Below are positions 1 through 10,713 of a DNA stretch of 64,000 nt, in pieces (positions within the stretch are counted from its first letter, which is position 1; every line of letters begins with the position of its first letter). The notes beneath the pieces were generated by a model, which ran no database searches, was not told where the DNA came from, and worked only from the letters and a program-made list of their open reading frames with translations. The stretch is taken from assembly GCA_025766275.1 (NCBI GenBank), contig JAFKAC010000002.1, forward strand, positions 1,798,001 through 1,862,000, written 5' to 3'. The DNA comes from Lactarius indigo. Lineage: Eukaryota; Basidiomycota; Agaricomycetes; Russulales; Russulaceae. Position numbers and translations under genes: made by a program.

Positions 1-94
1 TCCTTTGTCACGTGTTTGGACTCCGAGTCACCCTAACTTGAGGCTCGATTGTGAATGTCATGCAGTTCATACCACGAACCCTAAGTAGTTATAG

Positions 95-1570
95 ATGGCC
101 ACGGAACCTCAAACTGCCGCAGGACAACGCCCTGTAGAGGCTCTCGCTGCTAAACTGAGGAGACGGTATGTCCCCGGCCTACTAGTAGGCTAAGGACTAT
201 ACCATGGTACTAAAGCCAGCGACTGCTAGACAAGTAGTTGGGTCCCGTGAGACGGCATTGGAAACCGTTCTCGTTCTGCGTCAAGTCGTGACGAAGGCGC
301 GATTCCAGAATATCAATCAGCTAGTAGAGATCATCAGGAGTGTGGGACAAAAGCTAATAGAGGCTCAGCCAAAAGGTGCCCTCACAAAACTTCCCGTCTG
401 TGTGGTTGCAAATACGTTATTACTGCAGAGCATACCGTTGGTAATACGGTCCGCAGGTTACTTCATCACGTTCGGGAGGAATACAACAATGCATCCAAGG
501 GCGAATCTACGGCATCCGCGAGCTCGTTCTCCATTGCGAACTTTGTTCTGCAAGGTCAGCCGCGCAGACAGGCCGCGGGGCAAAAGGCAGAGTCGACGCT
601 CGTGCTGAAAGAGGACGACTCTGACGATCCCGACTCATTTGCGCGTACCCTGAAGCCCGTTGTGATGGAGGCAATCCAGGATATCCTCGACGAACTCGAG
701 ACCGTTTACGATAACATCGCAAAGAGCGCCAAAGATCACATACACTCTGAGTTGCGTGTCGCCTTTTTCTATTCTACGCACTCCACTGCACTCTCCAGAG
801 ATTATTAACCTGGAGGGACAGCGAAATCATACTGACGATCGGGAGATCAAAGACGGTCGAGACATATCTCAAGTCGGCGGCACATTACCACAAGTTTACA
901 GTTATTGTCGTGGAAAGTGGCCCTTCGTGAGTCCAGTCCGATGCCTCACTTGGCCCTTCACACATTGAATCGCGCCGTTGTCCCTCCATCCCCAAAGCTA
1001 CGGGGGCCATGACATGGCATGTTCACTCTCCTCCTCCGGAGTTTCTACCTTTCTTGTCCCTGATTCGTCGATCTATGCCCTCATGTCCCGCGTCAGTAAA
1101 GTCATTCTCGGAGCACATACTATCCTCGCAAACGGTGGCATGTTTGCCGTCACGGGCTCCGTTTTAACCGCGACGGCAGCCCGTGCGCACAGCACGCCGG
1201 TAATGGTCTGTGCGGGACAGTTCAAGCTTACACCACTGTGGAATCTTTATCACGAATATGGCGCACTGGACTTTGCCGATCCAAGCAGTGTGCTTGGGTT
1301 CGAGGAATGCGATCTGGTCGACAAGGTTGATGTCGTGAACCCATACTACGACTATGTGCGCCCTGATCTGGTCGATGTATATGTCACCAATGAGTACGCC
1401 CTGTCCCCTTCTCTCTCGCGTGCCCAACTTAACGGACAGCAATTTTCAGTGGAGACCATCCACCACCGTCGATATACCGGTGAGTGAAGAGTCTATCATA
1501 AATGGGCCTAGACTCAATAAGTCACAGTCTGGTCAAGGAATCATACGACGATGAAGACAACGAATTTTAA
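95..1570 (+). CDS. GCD7: Translation initiation factor eIF2B subunit beta (seven exons)
   Basis: Beta subunit of eIF2B, the cytosolic guanine nucleotide exchange factor that recycles eIF2-GDP and is inhibited by phosphorylated eIF2. The exons I place are 95-165, 230-375, 429-750, 822-926, 998-1393, 1450-1479 and 1528-1570; all introns are GT-AG and the joined frame is 370 codons, close to the usual length. Family landmarks are the N-terminal helical stretch (RQVVGSRETALETVLVLRQ), the Rossmann-like C-terminal half with VPDSSIYALMSRVSKVILGA, FKLTPL, and the acidic tail SYDDEDNEF. The ATG at 95 gives MATEPQ and is the first ATG in frame with exon 2. The last exon ends 119 bp from the convergent GUF1 gene. 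Splice sites are inferred by eye. Confidence 0.93.
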
Positions 1571-1688
1571 ATATGCGTGTATTATAGCAAATATGTTGTG
1601 TTCTAGATGTAGCGGTATGTATTGCCTCCGCAACTTCGGGCGTATCGCAAGGGTTCTAGATGTCGGTGTGCCTCGTGGGATCCACGTA

Positions 1689-4596
1689 TCAGGAGTGCTT
1701 AGAGCTCAGGATATCGAAGAAAGCCTCTTGAGGAAGGTCCACACGACCAATGCGCTTCATTTTGCGTTTCGCTTCTTTTTGGTTTTCTAGGTGCTTCATC
1801 TTACGTTCGTAATGTCCTGTCCAAAAACACCCGTCACCTTGGTGTGTGCTTCTAGCCGTAGAAAAGACGCACCACCATATAGACCAGCGGTCACATCTGC
1901 CCGCAGGGCTGATAGGGTCTCACGCGCGATGACTCTCTTCCCCACTGCTGCCTGAATAGGAACCTCGAACAATTGTCGGGGAATGACCTTGTCTAAATTC
2001 ACATCAACTGAAACTGCACGGTAGTCAAGACTGTGCGCTGCTCACGAAGTTTTTTTACCCACATCTTCCCTATTGTCTGCTCGGCACTCCGATGCACAAT
2101 CAGCGCCAGGGCATCTACGGGTTTGTTGTTGAGCAAGAAGATCATCTGACCGGCTATGCGTGAGACCGCGAGACGACTTCTGTGAAACGGTGATGATTAA
2201 GTTACCTTCACAAGATTACTCCGTTTGTAACCAGCAGCCTCATAACTTGCGGTCATGTCGGATTAGGAACAGCCGACCATCGCTCAGTATTCATTCACTT
2301 ACTCGAAACTGGCGAACCCCGAACTACGGCTCTTCAACTTGTCAAAGAAGTTCGTCACGATTTCGCTTAGAGGTATCATGCATGTCAGCAAAGCACGGCT
2401 TGATGTTTTCCCTGAAGACTCTAGGTAACGGTGATCGACGTCCTCCGCTCTGTGCTCGAAACAAAGGTCCATCATCTCGCCTAGAAACTCTGTGGGTTGA
2501 TCAGATCCGTGTCAATTGGTTCGGGTAATGATCTAAAACCTTCTGGAACAATGATACTGGCTTTCACAATCGGCTCTTGGACCTCGCGGACATGCGCAGA
2601 TGTGTCCATGATGTCCGGAAAGTCCGTTGGATTACTAACGATGACCGTACGATCCCTGTACACCACTTTAAAACGTCAACTCTCATCTAGCTTCAGTGAT
2701 CCGAGGACAAACCTTTATATGGTACCGTTGGTGCTGTGACGACAATATTTGCATCGTGTTCGTCTTCAAGCCGTTGTCGGAAGACGTCCATGTGCAACGA
2801 GCCAAGAAATCCAAGTCGACAACCTTGTCCCAGAGCGGCCGAAGATTCCCGCTGAACAGTGACACTGCGGTCTGTCAACGTAAGCTGTTTGCAGAGTTAC
2901 ACGCGGTCACACTTTTGAATTCGACGAACCACTGTACCCTCTTTATGGATTCTTCGAGCTTGGGGAAATCATTAGATTCCACGGGGTATATTCCCGCAAA
3001 AACCTATTAGTGCGACGTCTTGAGATCACACTCATTCTGCAGAGCGACGAACGTACCATGGCCTTTGCAGGTTGAAAGCCAGGCATGGGCTCGACCACCT
3101 CCCCGACGCGGTGTAGTGTGTCGCCAATGTGAGCTGTAATTTCCATGAGAGTTCAATTCGACACCCAAACATCAAGAACTTTACCCTCGGATGATTGCTT
3201 CATGTTGCAGGCGATGTAGCCAACCTGTCCCGGAAGCAGTTGGGCGGTGGGAACTTCCTCGGGATGCATGATGCCCAGTTCAGTGATTTCGTACTTTTTT
3301 CGAGAGTGGAAAGACGCTATTCTGTCCCCTTTGGAAGATATAAGATTTGATCCGTGGCGAGTGATCGGAATGTTCGTACCTTTACGCAACACCCCATCTT
3401 GGATGCTCACAAGAGATATTACTCCACGGTACCTATCATATCTTCGGGGGTGTAAATAGTTTTGATTGCTTCTAAATTTCAGGGTACTGACGAGGAGTCA
3501 AATAGAAAGGCTTTGAACTTCCCCGTCGACTCTCCCGGCGGAGGAGGGATGCGCTCAACGATTGCTCGTAACACGGCGCCGATACCTTCCCCAGTTTTTG
3601 CAGATATATGCAAAACGTCAGAGGGATCAATTCCGAATATTGAGTGCATTTGTGCCTTGACTCTGTCAGGCTGGGCAGCCGGAAGGTCGATCTGCAAGCT
3701 CATACATGGAGGTTGGTTCAGTGCTTCGAAAAAGGAAGCTAACCTTGTTTAGGACTGGGATTATCTTGAGACCTCGTTCTCGTGCGGTGTGGAATACCGA
3801 CAAAGACTGCGCTTGAACACCTTGGCTTGCGTCGACAAGGAGAAGAGCACCTTGACAGGCAGCCATCGAGCGAGAAACCTCCCAAGAGAAATCAACATGA
3901 CCCTTTGTGGATAAGTCGACATCAACCGCTGACCGCAAGAGGAAGAGAAGCACCGCATACAGGAGTATCAATGAGGTTTAACAGATATTGGCGCTCTTTC
4001 TGTTGGTAGAACATACTAACACCGATCAGCGCACCAGCGAGAATCCCAGAACCATGGCCAACCTGGCAGTCTGCGCCTTCACTAGAGACCTTATCAAGTA
4101 CGAAGCAATACGGGCTATCTGCTGTAGCTGACCTGTAATCCCTCTATCTCGCTCGACCTTCAACTTGTCCAAGACCTGTTTGTTTGCACCTTTTGAACTC
4201 GTATTGATGGTGCCAGTCATCTGTCTGCACCATTAGAAAACGACAAAATATTCACGCAGTAGACTGACCTCGAGGAGCCTGTCGGCGAGAGTAGATTTGC
4301 CATGGTCTACAGAAGGTCATTCGGAGGATCGTTCCACAGGCTGCCCTCGACGCTACTGACCTATATGCGCAATGATTGAGAAGTTTCTAGAGACCCGACA
4401 TGAGAAAACAACAGGACAATGTTTAAAGGTGGGCTTGCCGAATGGTATCGCAAGGAAAATTCTCCAAGTTCACGGACGATGGTGATGCGGTCGCCGAACG
4501 AAGAGCGGCTGAGGTACAGAATCCATGAGAGGTCTGCCAGGGAGGCCGGTAGAGAAACCTTTGTCTACGAAATGTCGCTTGCCACCTCAGACGCAT
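1689..4596 (-). CDS. GUF1: GUF1/LepA (EF4) mitochondrial translation GTPase (18 exons)
   Basis: EF4/LepA-type GTPase that acts on mitochondrial ribosomes. Eighteen exons join in frame to 669 codons, close to known Guf1 proteins. Seen in order: an arginine-rich N terminus ([13 protein letters not shown]), consistent with a mitochondrial presequence; the G1 motif AHIDHGKST split over two exons; [38 protein letters not shown]; and the LepA C-terminal domain ending [21 protein letters not shown]. Introns are 47-60 nt and GT-AG, except intron 1 (4387-4438), which is GC-AG with donor GCAAG. The start at 4596 is preferred because it opens the presequence-like stretch; an in-frame ATG at 4635 is possible. 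The gene is divergent from cwf18 and convergent with GCD7. Confidence 0.93.
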
Positions 4597-4711
4597 CGTA
4601 GAATGTGTAAAGTTGCGAAACTTGTGATTGGTCAATAACTGATGACAAATATCTCGATTCAGCGCGCGTGTTTCAATGCTTGGTACTCTACTCTTCGGAC
4701 CTTATATCATA
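4597..4711. promoter_or_regulatory. Shared divergent promoter of GUF1 and cwf18
   Basis: Only 115 bp separate the chosen GUF1 start (minus strand) from the cwf18 start (plus strand), so both promoters must lie in or overlap this interval. No clear TATA box is seen. If GUF1 starts at 4635 the gap falls to 76 bp. The regulatory role is inferred from position alone. Confidence 0.5.
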
Positions 4712-5346
4712 ATGTCCCTCGCTGCAGCCTCAGAGGAGCGAAAAGCGCGTTTACTTGCTTTACGAAAGAAGAGGGCTGGTGATGAAGTCGAAGGCATCGA
4801 GCATGTTTCTCTTCTTTTTTCTCGGGAACTTATATTGACGTGGCGCATTTAGTGGGGACGCTGATGAGCCCATTTTAACGAATCGAAACTTTGATCCCCA
4901 GACGCGCACATTGCGCAAGCATCAAACCATCGCAGAGTTGGAAGATACTATCGAACATAATGTCAAGGGGTTGGCGGAGCAAATCATAGCGCAAGACGAA
5001 GCAAAAAGAGCCCAAGAACTAGTACGTGCCGTGTTTTGCTGAAATCTCTACCCAATTCAATATTCACGCTCAGGATCTCTTGAACATTGCACCAAAAAGG
5101 CCCAATTGGGACCTCAAAAGAGAAATGGAAAAGAAGCTGGCGAGGTTAGAAAGGCAGACGCAGCAGGCGATCCACACACTTATTCGTTTCGTGACTTTAC
5201 TCCGCCGTCCCTCACTCGTGCTTACGTGCAACACACCAGGGCAACGACTTGCGGAACAGAAGGGCCAGTCAGATGATCTCGTGGGTGCCATGCAAGCCGC
5301 AGCGAATGCTAGCAATGACCCCCCCTCTGACGATGACGATGATTAA
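4712..5346 (+). CDS. cwf18: Cwf18/CCDC12 pre-mRNA splicing factor (four exons)
   Basis: Small nuclear spliceosome-associated protein of the cwf18/CCDC12 family. Exons 4712-4804, 4869-5021, 5074-5185 and 5240-5346 give 154 codons, a normal length. Family signatures are the N-terminal SEERKARLLALRKKR, a central TNRNFDPQTRTLRK, and the hallmark LNIAPKRPNWDLKREMEKKL followed by the QQAIHTLIR helix. The C terminus is an acidic run (SDDDDD). The acceptor of intron 1 is uncertain: the TAG at 4850-4852 would break the frame, so GATGAG ending at 4868 was chosen. Its stop codon lies 189 bp from the convergent WOPR gene. Confidence 0.88.
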
Positions 5347-5535
5347 GGCCAACATGCGAACTCTCCGTACTTTTGTATTCACAGTGCCTCGTTCGACGAT
5401 ATGTGGAAGAAGACGTCAAGTAGGGTATAACATTACACTGCGTCGTGTTTCGCTGTCCGTCTCATCGCAAGAGTTCACGTTCAGTTTTCACGCTGTTCAA
5501 ACATCAGTCCATCACGACCTGTCCCCAACTCAGGC

Positions 5536-6464
5536 CTACATAACGTGACGCGAATTCAACATCTGAATGATGCGTTGGTCCTCCGCGTGTCTGGGATCAT
5601 GCCCTCTTCTTGGGACATTCGGATCGTGATACTGTGGTGCCACTGCCACCTGCAACGAAGGCAGTGCTGTTGACGAATCCGATGTGCCCACTTCGCCCGG
5701 AACGTTGGGGCCCGGCGGACCGCGGGCATAAGGTGGCGGCGACGAAGGCGGAGATGCTCGCAAGCCTGCATCCGAGTTCCTTGATCTTGCCTTCCCACTC
5801 CTATATATTCCAACTGGCACCGTCACCCCGCGCAGGACGGGATCTTGGTCTATGGTTGGAATTTGGTGTAGATCCGCGTACGTGAAATATGCCGTCAGAT
5901 GCCATTTTCGGGGCTTTGCCCCCGGATTTTCGAGAACCCAGGCGGAATATGCTTGCTTGACGAGTCCCAGTGGGTGATGCTCGCTCCTATCGTAATGTGA
6001 AAGTGCTGGTGAAATAGGTCCGCTCTTCGCTATTCCATCGACGAATCGAAAATTTCCTGACGACCTGCCTTGATGTCAGGCTTCAGGTGGGTTGGCCGGT
6101 GATGCGGGCACGCACCGCGGAGTATGATCGTTTGTACGTGTATCATCTGATGGTAACTTCTCATCATAGAAGAGGTACGGCTAGTAGCCAGTCAGTACAA
6201 CTGAGAAGCGGTCAAAGTGGTTCAGCTCGCCTCGCGCATGCGAGATTGGCTCCATACTCGTCCGTCTGTCCACCTTTTCAGGCCCAAGTCGTCATCGCTC
6301 TCCTCCCAGACGAAAACGGCTCCAGAGATGATGTACATCGACCTCTCGACCTCATTGAGGCGACGCGTAACAGGTCGGAGCAAGCCTTGCCGTACGGCCT
6401 CGAAAACTGTGTGCGCATCACGCGCATCACGGACGTGAAGACGGCCATGGGTTGGCCGTTGCAT
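5536..6464 (-). CDS. WOPR-domain (Gti1/Pac2/Wor1-type) transcriptional regulator (three exons)
   Basis: DNA-binding regulator of the fungus-specific WOPR family (Wor1, Ryp1, Gti1, Pac2), which control developmental and morphological switches. Exons are 6231-6464, 6116-6180 and 5536-6064, giving 275 codons. The N-terminal half of the WOPR box is clear (THGRLHVRDARDAHTVFEAV, RRLNEVERS, GAVFVWEES, GLKRWTDGRVWSQSR, LFYDEK). The second half follows a short linker (HPLGLVKQAYSAWV, KPRKWHLTAYFTYADL, then a GIYRS motif). The tail is Pro/Ser-rich and low in complexity. The intron at 6181-6230 is GC-AG (donor GCGAGC). The start at 6464 fits the family, whose proteins begin almost at the WOPR box. The target genes cannot be inferred. 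Confidence 0.88.
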
Positions 6465-7600
6465 GGATCGAGTCGGAGGGGTTAAACTTATGAAACGCCC
6501 AAGTTTGGAGGCATGGCCTTTTTAAACGGCGGAAATTTCCGCTTCCATGACTTGAGAATTTCGTACTTCGTGAGATGAACCGCTAATTGCCCAGCGAATG
6601 TTGCGGGCTTGGTAGTGATAAGGTGCGGTTTTCCACTGCGGTCTTCCACTGAATCGCCCGGAACGGCGCAGAAATTCGACCATGTGCCAAACTTTTGATC
6701 TCCGGACGGTCGGTCCTCACTAACTACTAAGATATGTTTTACTACCGGGGCGGTCTCCGAAGCTCATCCAGTTATGTTTTCGTTCATTTCGCCCCTTCAA
6801 TTCCGGCATCACGCCACCCTAAAGAGGCGGATGTAAACGGGCGTCTCCTCGGCGGACACATGCGGCCACCTAGGAACTTCCCAAACTGTGCTCGCGCTCT
6901 CGCAGTTAGCCTACTAAAAGAAGCGGAACCTTCTCTGCTCGTCAGGACTCGCACGGGAAGTTTCGGTAACCGTAAGTTTACTTTTCCTTAATCCGGAAGT
7001 CTTAAACCCGATCATATCTGTACATACCTGTCGTAGCGTTCCATCATAGAGGTTCTTTCTCGGCCCGTTCGTGTAGAGTGGTGAATACCTTCCATTATGG
7101 TCGCCTCGAACCACAGATCAGCGTTTAAAGTATTCATTACCTCGTGAGCAGAATTCCGAGACGCCGTCTCTGTTTCGGCGTGGTACGTCGCGGGCGCGCA
7201 TTTCCAGCCGACCGTGCGTGCGAGTTTTTCGTTTGGGTGTGCCTGAGTTTGCGGAAGCTCTACGTCACACGGAAGACAATGTCCCCTACTAAACCCATGC
7301 CTGCGGGGCTTGCGAATAAGTCTATTTGCCTGGATCAGATACGGCGATTGGCGTGGCGGTGAACTGACGTTCCCACCCGAATGCGGTCAGCTGGGTTGTA
7401 GAGAAGTTCTATTCGTGCCCTGTACTAGTACAGTCGGAGCTTTTCAAGAAGACGGGTACCTGAAGTTTGTTCCATAAACAAAACACGAACGAAGTCGGGG
7501 AGGGAGGGGGCGTTGTAGCGGGCGGCAAAAGCCCACAGGCGCCTTCTCCCGGCCATCCCAAGAGAGGATAAGTGGACTTAGCGAGCTGCACAAGAAAGGA
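6465..7600. other. Intergenic region upstream of the WOPR gene, no recognised gene
   Basis: No open frame here resembles a known family. The short ORFs at 6734-6991, 6914-7114 and 7144-7362 look random. By position it should hold the promoter and 5' leader of the WOPR regulator; genes of this family often have long upstream regions. No RNA gene was recognised. Confidence 0.4.
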
Positions 7601-8388
7601 CGATATAATCGTGTGAGAGATTACTGCTATATCAGGATGTCAACTTCGGAAAGTGGCTTACAACATATTATAATGATGTAATCACTACAATATATACAGT
7701 GTTGACACCAAGCTGGACACATCAGCAAAACAACAAAGGTTTACAGTCATTCATGGCTCTTTGTGGTAAGGTTTAGGGCAACGCCGGAGTAAAGAGGGTG
7801 GTCACGTGCGAGTGACCGCGAGAATAATGAGTCAAGAGAGTACGAGTGCGAGTATTTGTGTTGGAGGCAGACGGGGAGTAAACAAGTCAAGATGAGGCTT
7901 TGTTACATTGTTGGGCTCTTTTTGAGCCGTTTTTTATAAGTACAAGTACAATAATATCAAACACTTTTTCAAAAACAAGTTGGAATATGAGTAAGAACGC
8001 TCGGGGAGTCGTATAGTAGTTCGGGCAGACGCACTGGGCCATCGGGCACGATACCGAATCACAAGTTAAGTCGCACTTGCTTCCCATTCGAGGCTGCAAA
8101 CCTGTCCTTCAGATGGGAGGGGAAAATGCACGGGATCCTTTGAGAATATGAAGTCATAGTAGAATACATACACATCATAGCTGCTTGAAGCAGCTTTCCG
8201 AATCTGCAAAACGTATCGTAGTGAAGCTCATAGAACATGTGAGAATATGCGAAGACCTGGAAACATACAAGCCCCTATGGGGTGGGTCCAAAAATTCAGG
8301 CATGGTTGAACTGGAAAGTGCCTGAGGCCGAGCGTGGTACGTGCGAACGCTACCACCGCTTGGACCTCCGGCGGAATGAATCCAGCCA
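7601..8388 (-). repeat. Probable 3' LTR region of the Ty1/copia element, outer boundary unknown
   Basis: Directly after the copia pol stop codon (minus strand) lies a purine run (GAGGGGGAG, about 8390-8397), as expected of a polypurine tract, and the next bases are TGGCTGG, a plausible LTR start. A TATAAAA-like box lies near 7930 on the minus strand. The other end of the LTR cannot be fixed because the partner LTR is not in the window, so the left limit is arbitrary. Confidence 0.35.
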
Positions 8389-8395
8389 CTCCCCC

Positions 8396-8852
8396 TCAAG
8401 TGCGATGTAGTCCGAGGGAGATAATATGAAAATTTGCCTTCCACTTGGGAAGGGCTTTCATCAAAATGTCCACGGTCATATCTTCCATCAGACAGTACAC
8501 AAGTCGCAGCGCACCGCTCGCTACAACGTGTCGGATGAAGTGGAAATGTATATCAATATGCTTGGTACAGGCATGATAGTTGTTGTCCATCGCAAGTCGA
8601 AGAGCAGCTTGATTGTTGCAATAAAGTGTTGTGGGTGTTTTGAGCTTGGGGAAGAGCTCGAATATAAGCTTCCGAAGCCAGATGGCTTCTTTTGCTGCGT
8701 GTGTTGCGGCAACGTACTTGGCCTCGGCTGTTGAAAGGGTGATCAGCTCCTGCTTTCGTGAACTCCAGGAGACAGCACCGCCATTTAATTGAAAGACGTA
8801 GCCAGAGATTGCATGCTGATGCTCCTGAGTAGCACCGTCAGCATCCGTGTAT
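8396..8852 (-). pseudogene. Ty1/copia pol, C-terminal reverse transcriptase tail and RNase H
   Basis: The minus-strand frame is open over the whole fragment and ends at a TGA (8396-8398). It shows the copia RNase H signatures DADGATQEHQHAISGY, STAEAKYVAATHAAKEAIWL, LYCNNQAA, KHIDIHFHFIRHVV and a variant of ADILTKALP (VDILMKALP). The fragment is separated from the upstream RT by a solo LTR at 8853. The coding sequence itself is not visibly decayed here; the gene is dead because it is split by nested insertions. Confidence 0.85.
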
Positions 8853-9662
8853 TGTAGCGGTATGACTTATCGCGTACAACTAGACCAAGGAAAGTGTTAG
8901 TGAACTGAACTGGTAACACGCTCAAGCCTAGCGCGGAGACAAGTCACACGCCAAATGTACAGTCACTGCGGAGGGTATGCACACGTAAGACCTTTATGCA
9001 AGGTCAAAGGCAAGGTGATCATGCAGTGGCATGCTGAGTGGAGAACCAAGAGGACAAGTTAACATTGGTGAAGAGTAAGGGAAATACAAGGGAATACGCA
9101 CCTGAGTGGAGAACCAAGAGGACAAGTTGGTTCCACTCAGGACGCTACATGAGGGTCTATATACTATGCTGCGGCTGAGTTTGAATTACTATAGAACCTT
9201 GTTACTAAAGGTACATGTAATAGTAATGAGTCAGACGCTGACTGCGTCGTGTCTAATAATAGCATTATCTATTGTGCTGACTGATGCACAGTCATTAACG
9301 CTGACAGAACAATGACGTGTCCTTATCTATGAGTCACAACCCTATGACGTGTCCTTATCTATGAGTCACAACCCTATGACAACGTAGTCTAGAACTATCT
9401 AGAATGTTCCCTGCTTATCGTCCAATGAGAAACTCCTTTACTTAATGGGGAGGTGACCTAAAGAGGTAACATCCAATAAGGAAGTTACTATCCCAGGGTC
9501 ACATGCTTGTAGGTGCACATGTTGACATCACGTGACTAACCATCTTATCATATCTTATGATAAGGGCTTGGATGTGTTGACACAACGTAGAGCCTCATAT
9601 CTTCTACCCAATAAATCCATAAAAATACGGAAAAATAAGGCAAAAATAGAGCGTCCGTGACA
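8853..9662. repeat. 810-bp solo LTR inserted in copia pol (TSD TGTAT)
   Basis: The insert begins TGTAGCGG and ends CCGTGACA, so it has TG...CA ends with short imperfect inverted termini. It is flanked on both sides by TGTAT (8848-8852 and 9663-9667). Removing it and one TGTAT restores the copia reading frame. It has no coding capacity. Inside are two tandem-like duplications: a ~27-bp unit at about 9038 and 9104, and a ~36-bp unit at about 9312 and 9346. The second unit carries TGAGTCA, a bZIP-type site. Orientation is not certain. Confidence 0.8.
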
Positions 9663-9667
9663 TGTAT

Positions 9668-10172
9668 CCTAACAAGTCATGGCGTTTGCCACCGTATGTC
9701 AGCTCAAGATCATGAGTTCCTGTCAAATACCGGAAAATGCGCTTCACTGCTTCCCAGTGAGTGACGCCCGGATTATCGAGAAATCGAGAGAGAGTTGAGA
9801 CGGCGAAGCTGATGTCGGGACAGGTCGCAACTGAGGCATACATTAGGCTTCCTATGGCCTCTCTGTACAGCGTCTTTTTCATCAACGCTGTTTTGGCAGG
9901 GCTTGTAGGGGAGTCATTCCGGGAGTACATTACTCCTGGTACCATGGGTGTGGCATAAGATTTTGCGTCGATGAGGGCAAACCGGGCAAGAATAGAGTCG
10001 ATATAGGACTTCTGGGAAAGGGAAATAGTTTGCATTGAACAATCCCGTGTGATTTTAATACCTAGCAACCAGTGAACTGGTCCTAGATCAGTGAGCGCGT
10101 AGTAATTGTTCAATTTTGTTTTGTACTCAGCAATTAACTCTGCTGAGTCTCCGGTAATGATGCAATCGTCAA
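9668..10172 (-). pseudogene. Ty1/copia pol, reverse transcriptase C-terminal part
   Basis: Minus-strand frame with copia RT features: IDDCIITGDS (the YVDD-like catalytic box), LTDLGPVHWLLGIKI, ISLSQKSYIDSIL, ATPMVPGV, YREAIGSLMYASVATCPDI and HWEAVKRIFRYLTGT. The N-terminal part is cut off exactly at the catalytic box by element A (TSD GTCAA, 10168-10172) and resumes beyond 42478. Confidence 0.9.
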
Positions 10173-10693
10173 TGTTACGGTACGGACTGATTACGGTATG
10201 GACTACAAATTGTGGATGACTCATGGCCGGTTATGACTATGGCCCGACCTCAGTATTAGTCATGGACTCTTACATCGCATCAGTCAGCACAAGTAGTTTA
10301 CATGTGATTGTGACTCGTGCATGACTCATTCCTAGGATAGCTGTACTAGGGTTCAAGCTAGTTACGCTACTGGTTAGTTACTATCTCAGCGGCGCTTTAA
10401 AGCCTGCACGTATCTGTATAAATAGTCATCTCGGAAGACCAAGAGTCCCCATCTTGGTCTTCTTCAATCCACCATCTTGACTCATTTCTTGTTTGCCTTA
10501 GTCTCAGACTAAGTATATCTCTCTTCGTATCCGCTAAGGGATACTTCTCTTTCATCCTTTGCTGCAGCGTGTGCCAGTAGCGCCCCTGTTCAGCTTGTGT
10601 TGGGTTGACGCAAGGTCCCCATTCACCTATCTTCGCTAAGTCGATTACGCCTACTCCGAGTCCAAGTTGGACTAATGCCGGTGGAGCGTAACA
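10173..10693 (+). repeat. 5' LTR of element A
   Basis: Begins TGTTACGG and ends GCGTAACA. U3 has two perfect ATGACTCAT sites (10216-10224, 10321-10329). A TATAAATA box (10417-10424) lies 34 nt before ATCTTGGTCTT (10451), the likely transcript start. The primer-binding site AAGACCAAGAT at 10696-10706 is its exact complement, which indicates self-priming. Confidence 0.9.
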
Positions 10694-10713
10694 TTAAGAC
10701 CAAGATCCTCATC

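Noticed and set aside
204..608. Apparent 134-codon ORF at the left edge
   Set aside because: It reads through two introns of the eIF2B-beta gene; the spliced frame explains the sequence.
1164..1442. Minus-strand ORF within GCD7
   Set aside because: Antisense shadow of a conserved eIF2B-beta exon.
6914..7362. Short ORFs upstream of the WOPR gene
   Set aside because: No conserved motif, no splice-supported extension; likely promoter sequence.
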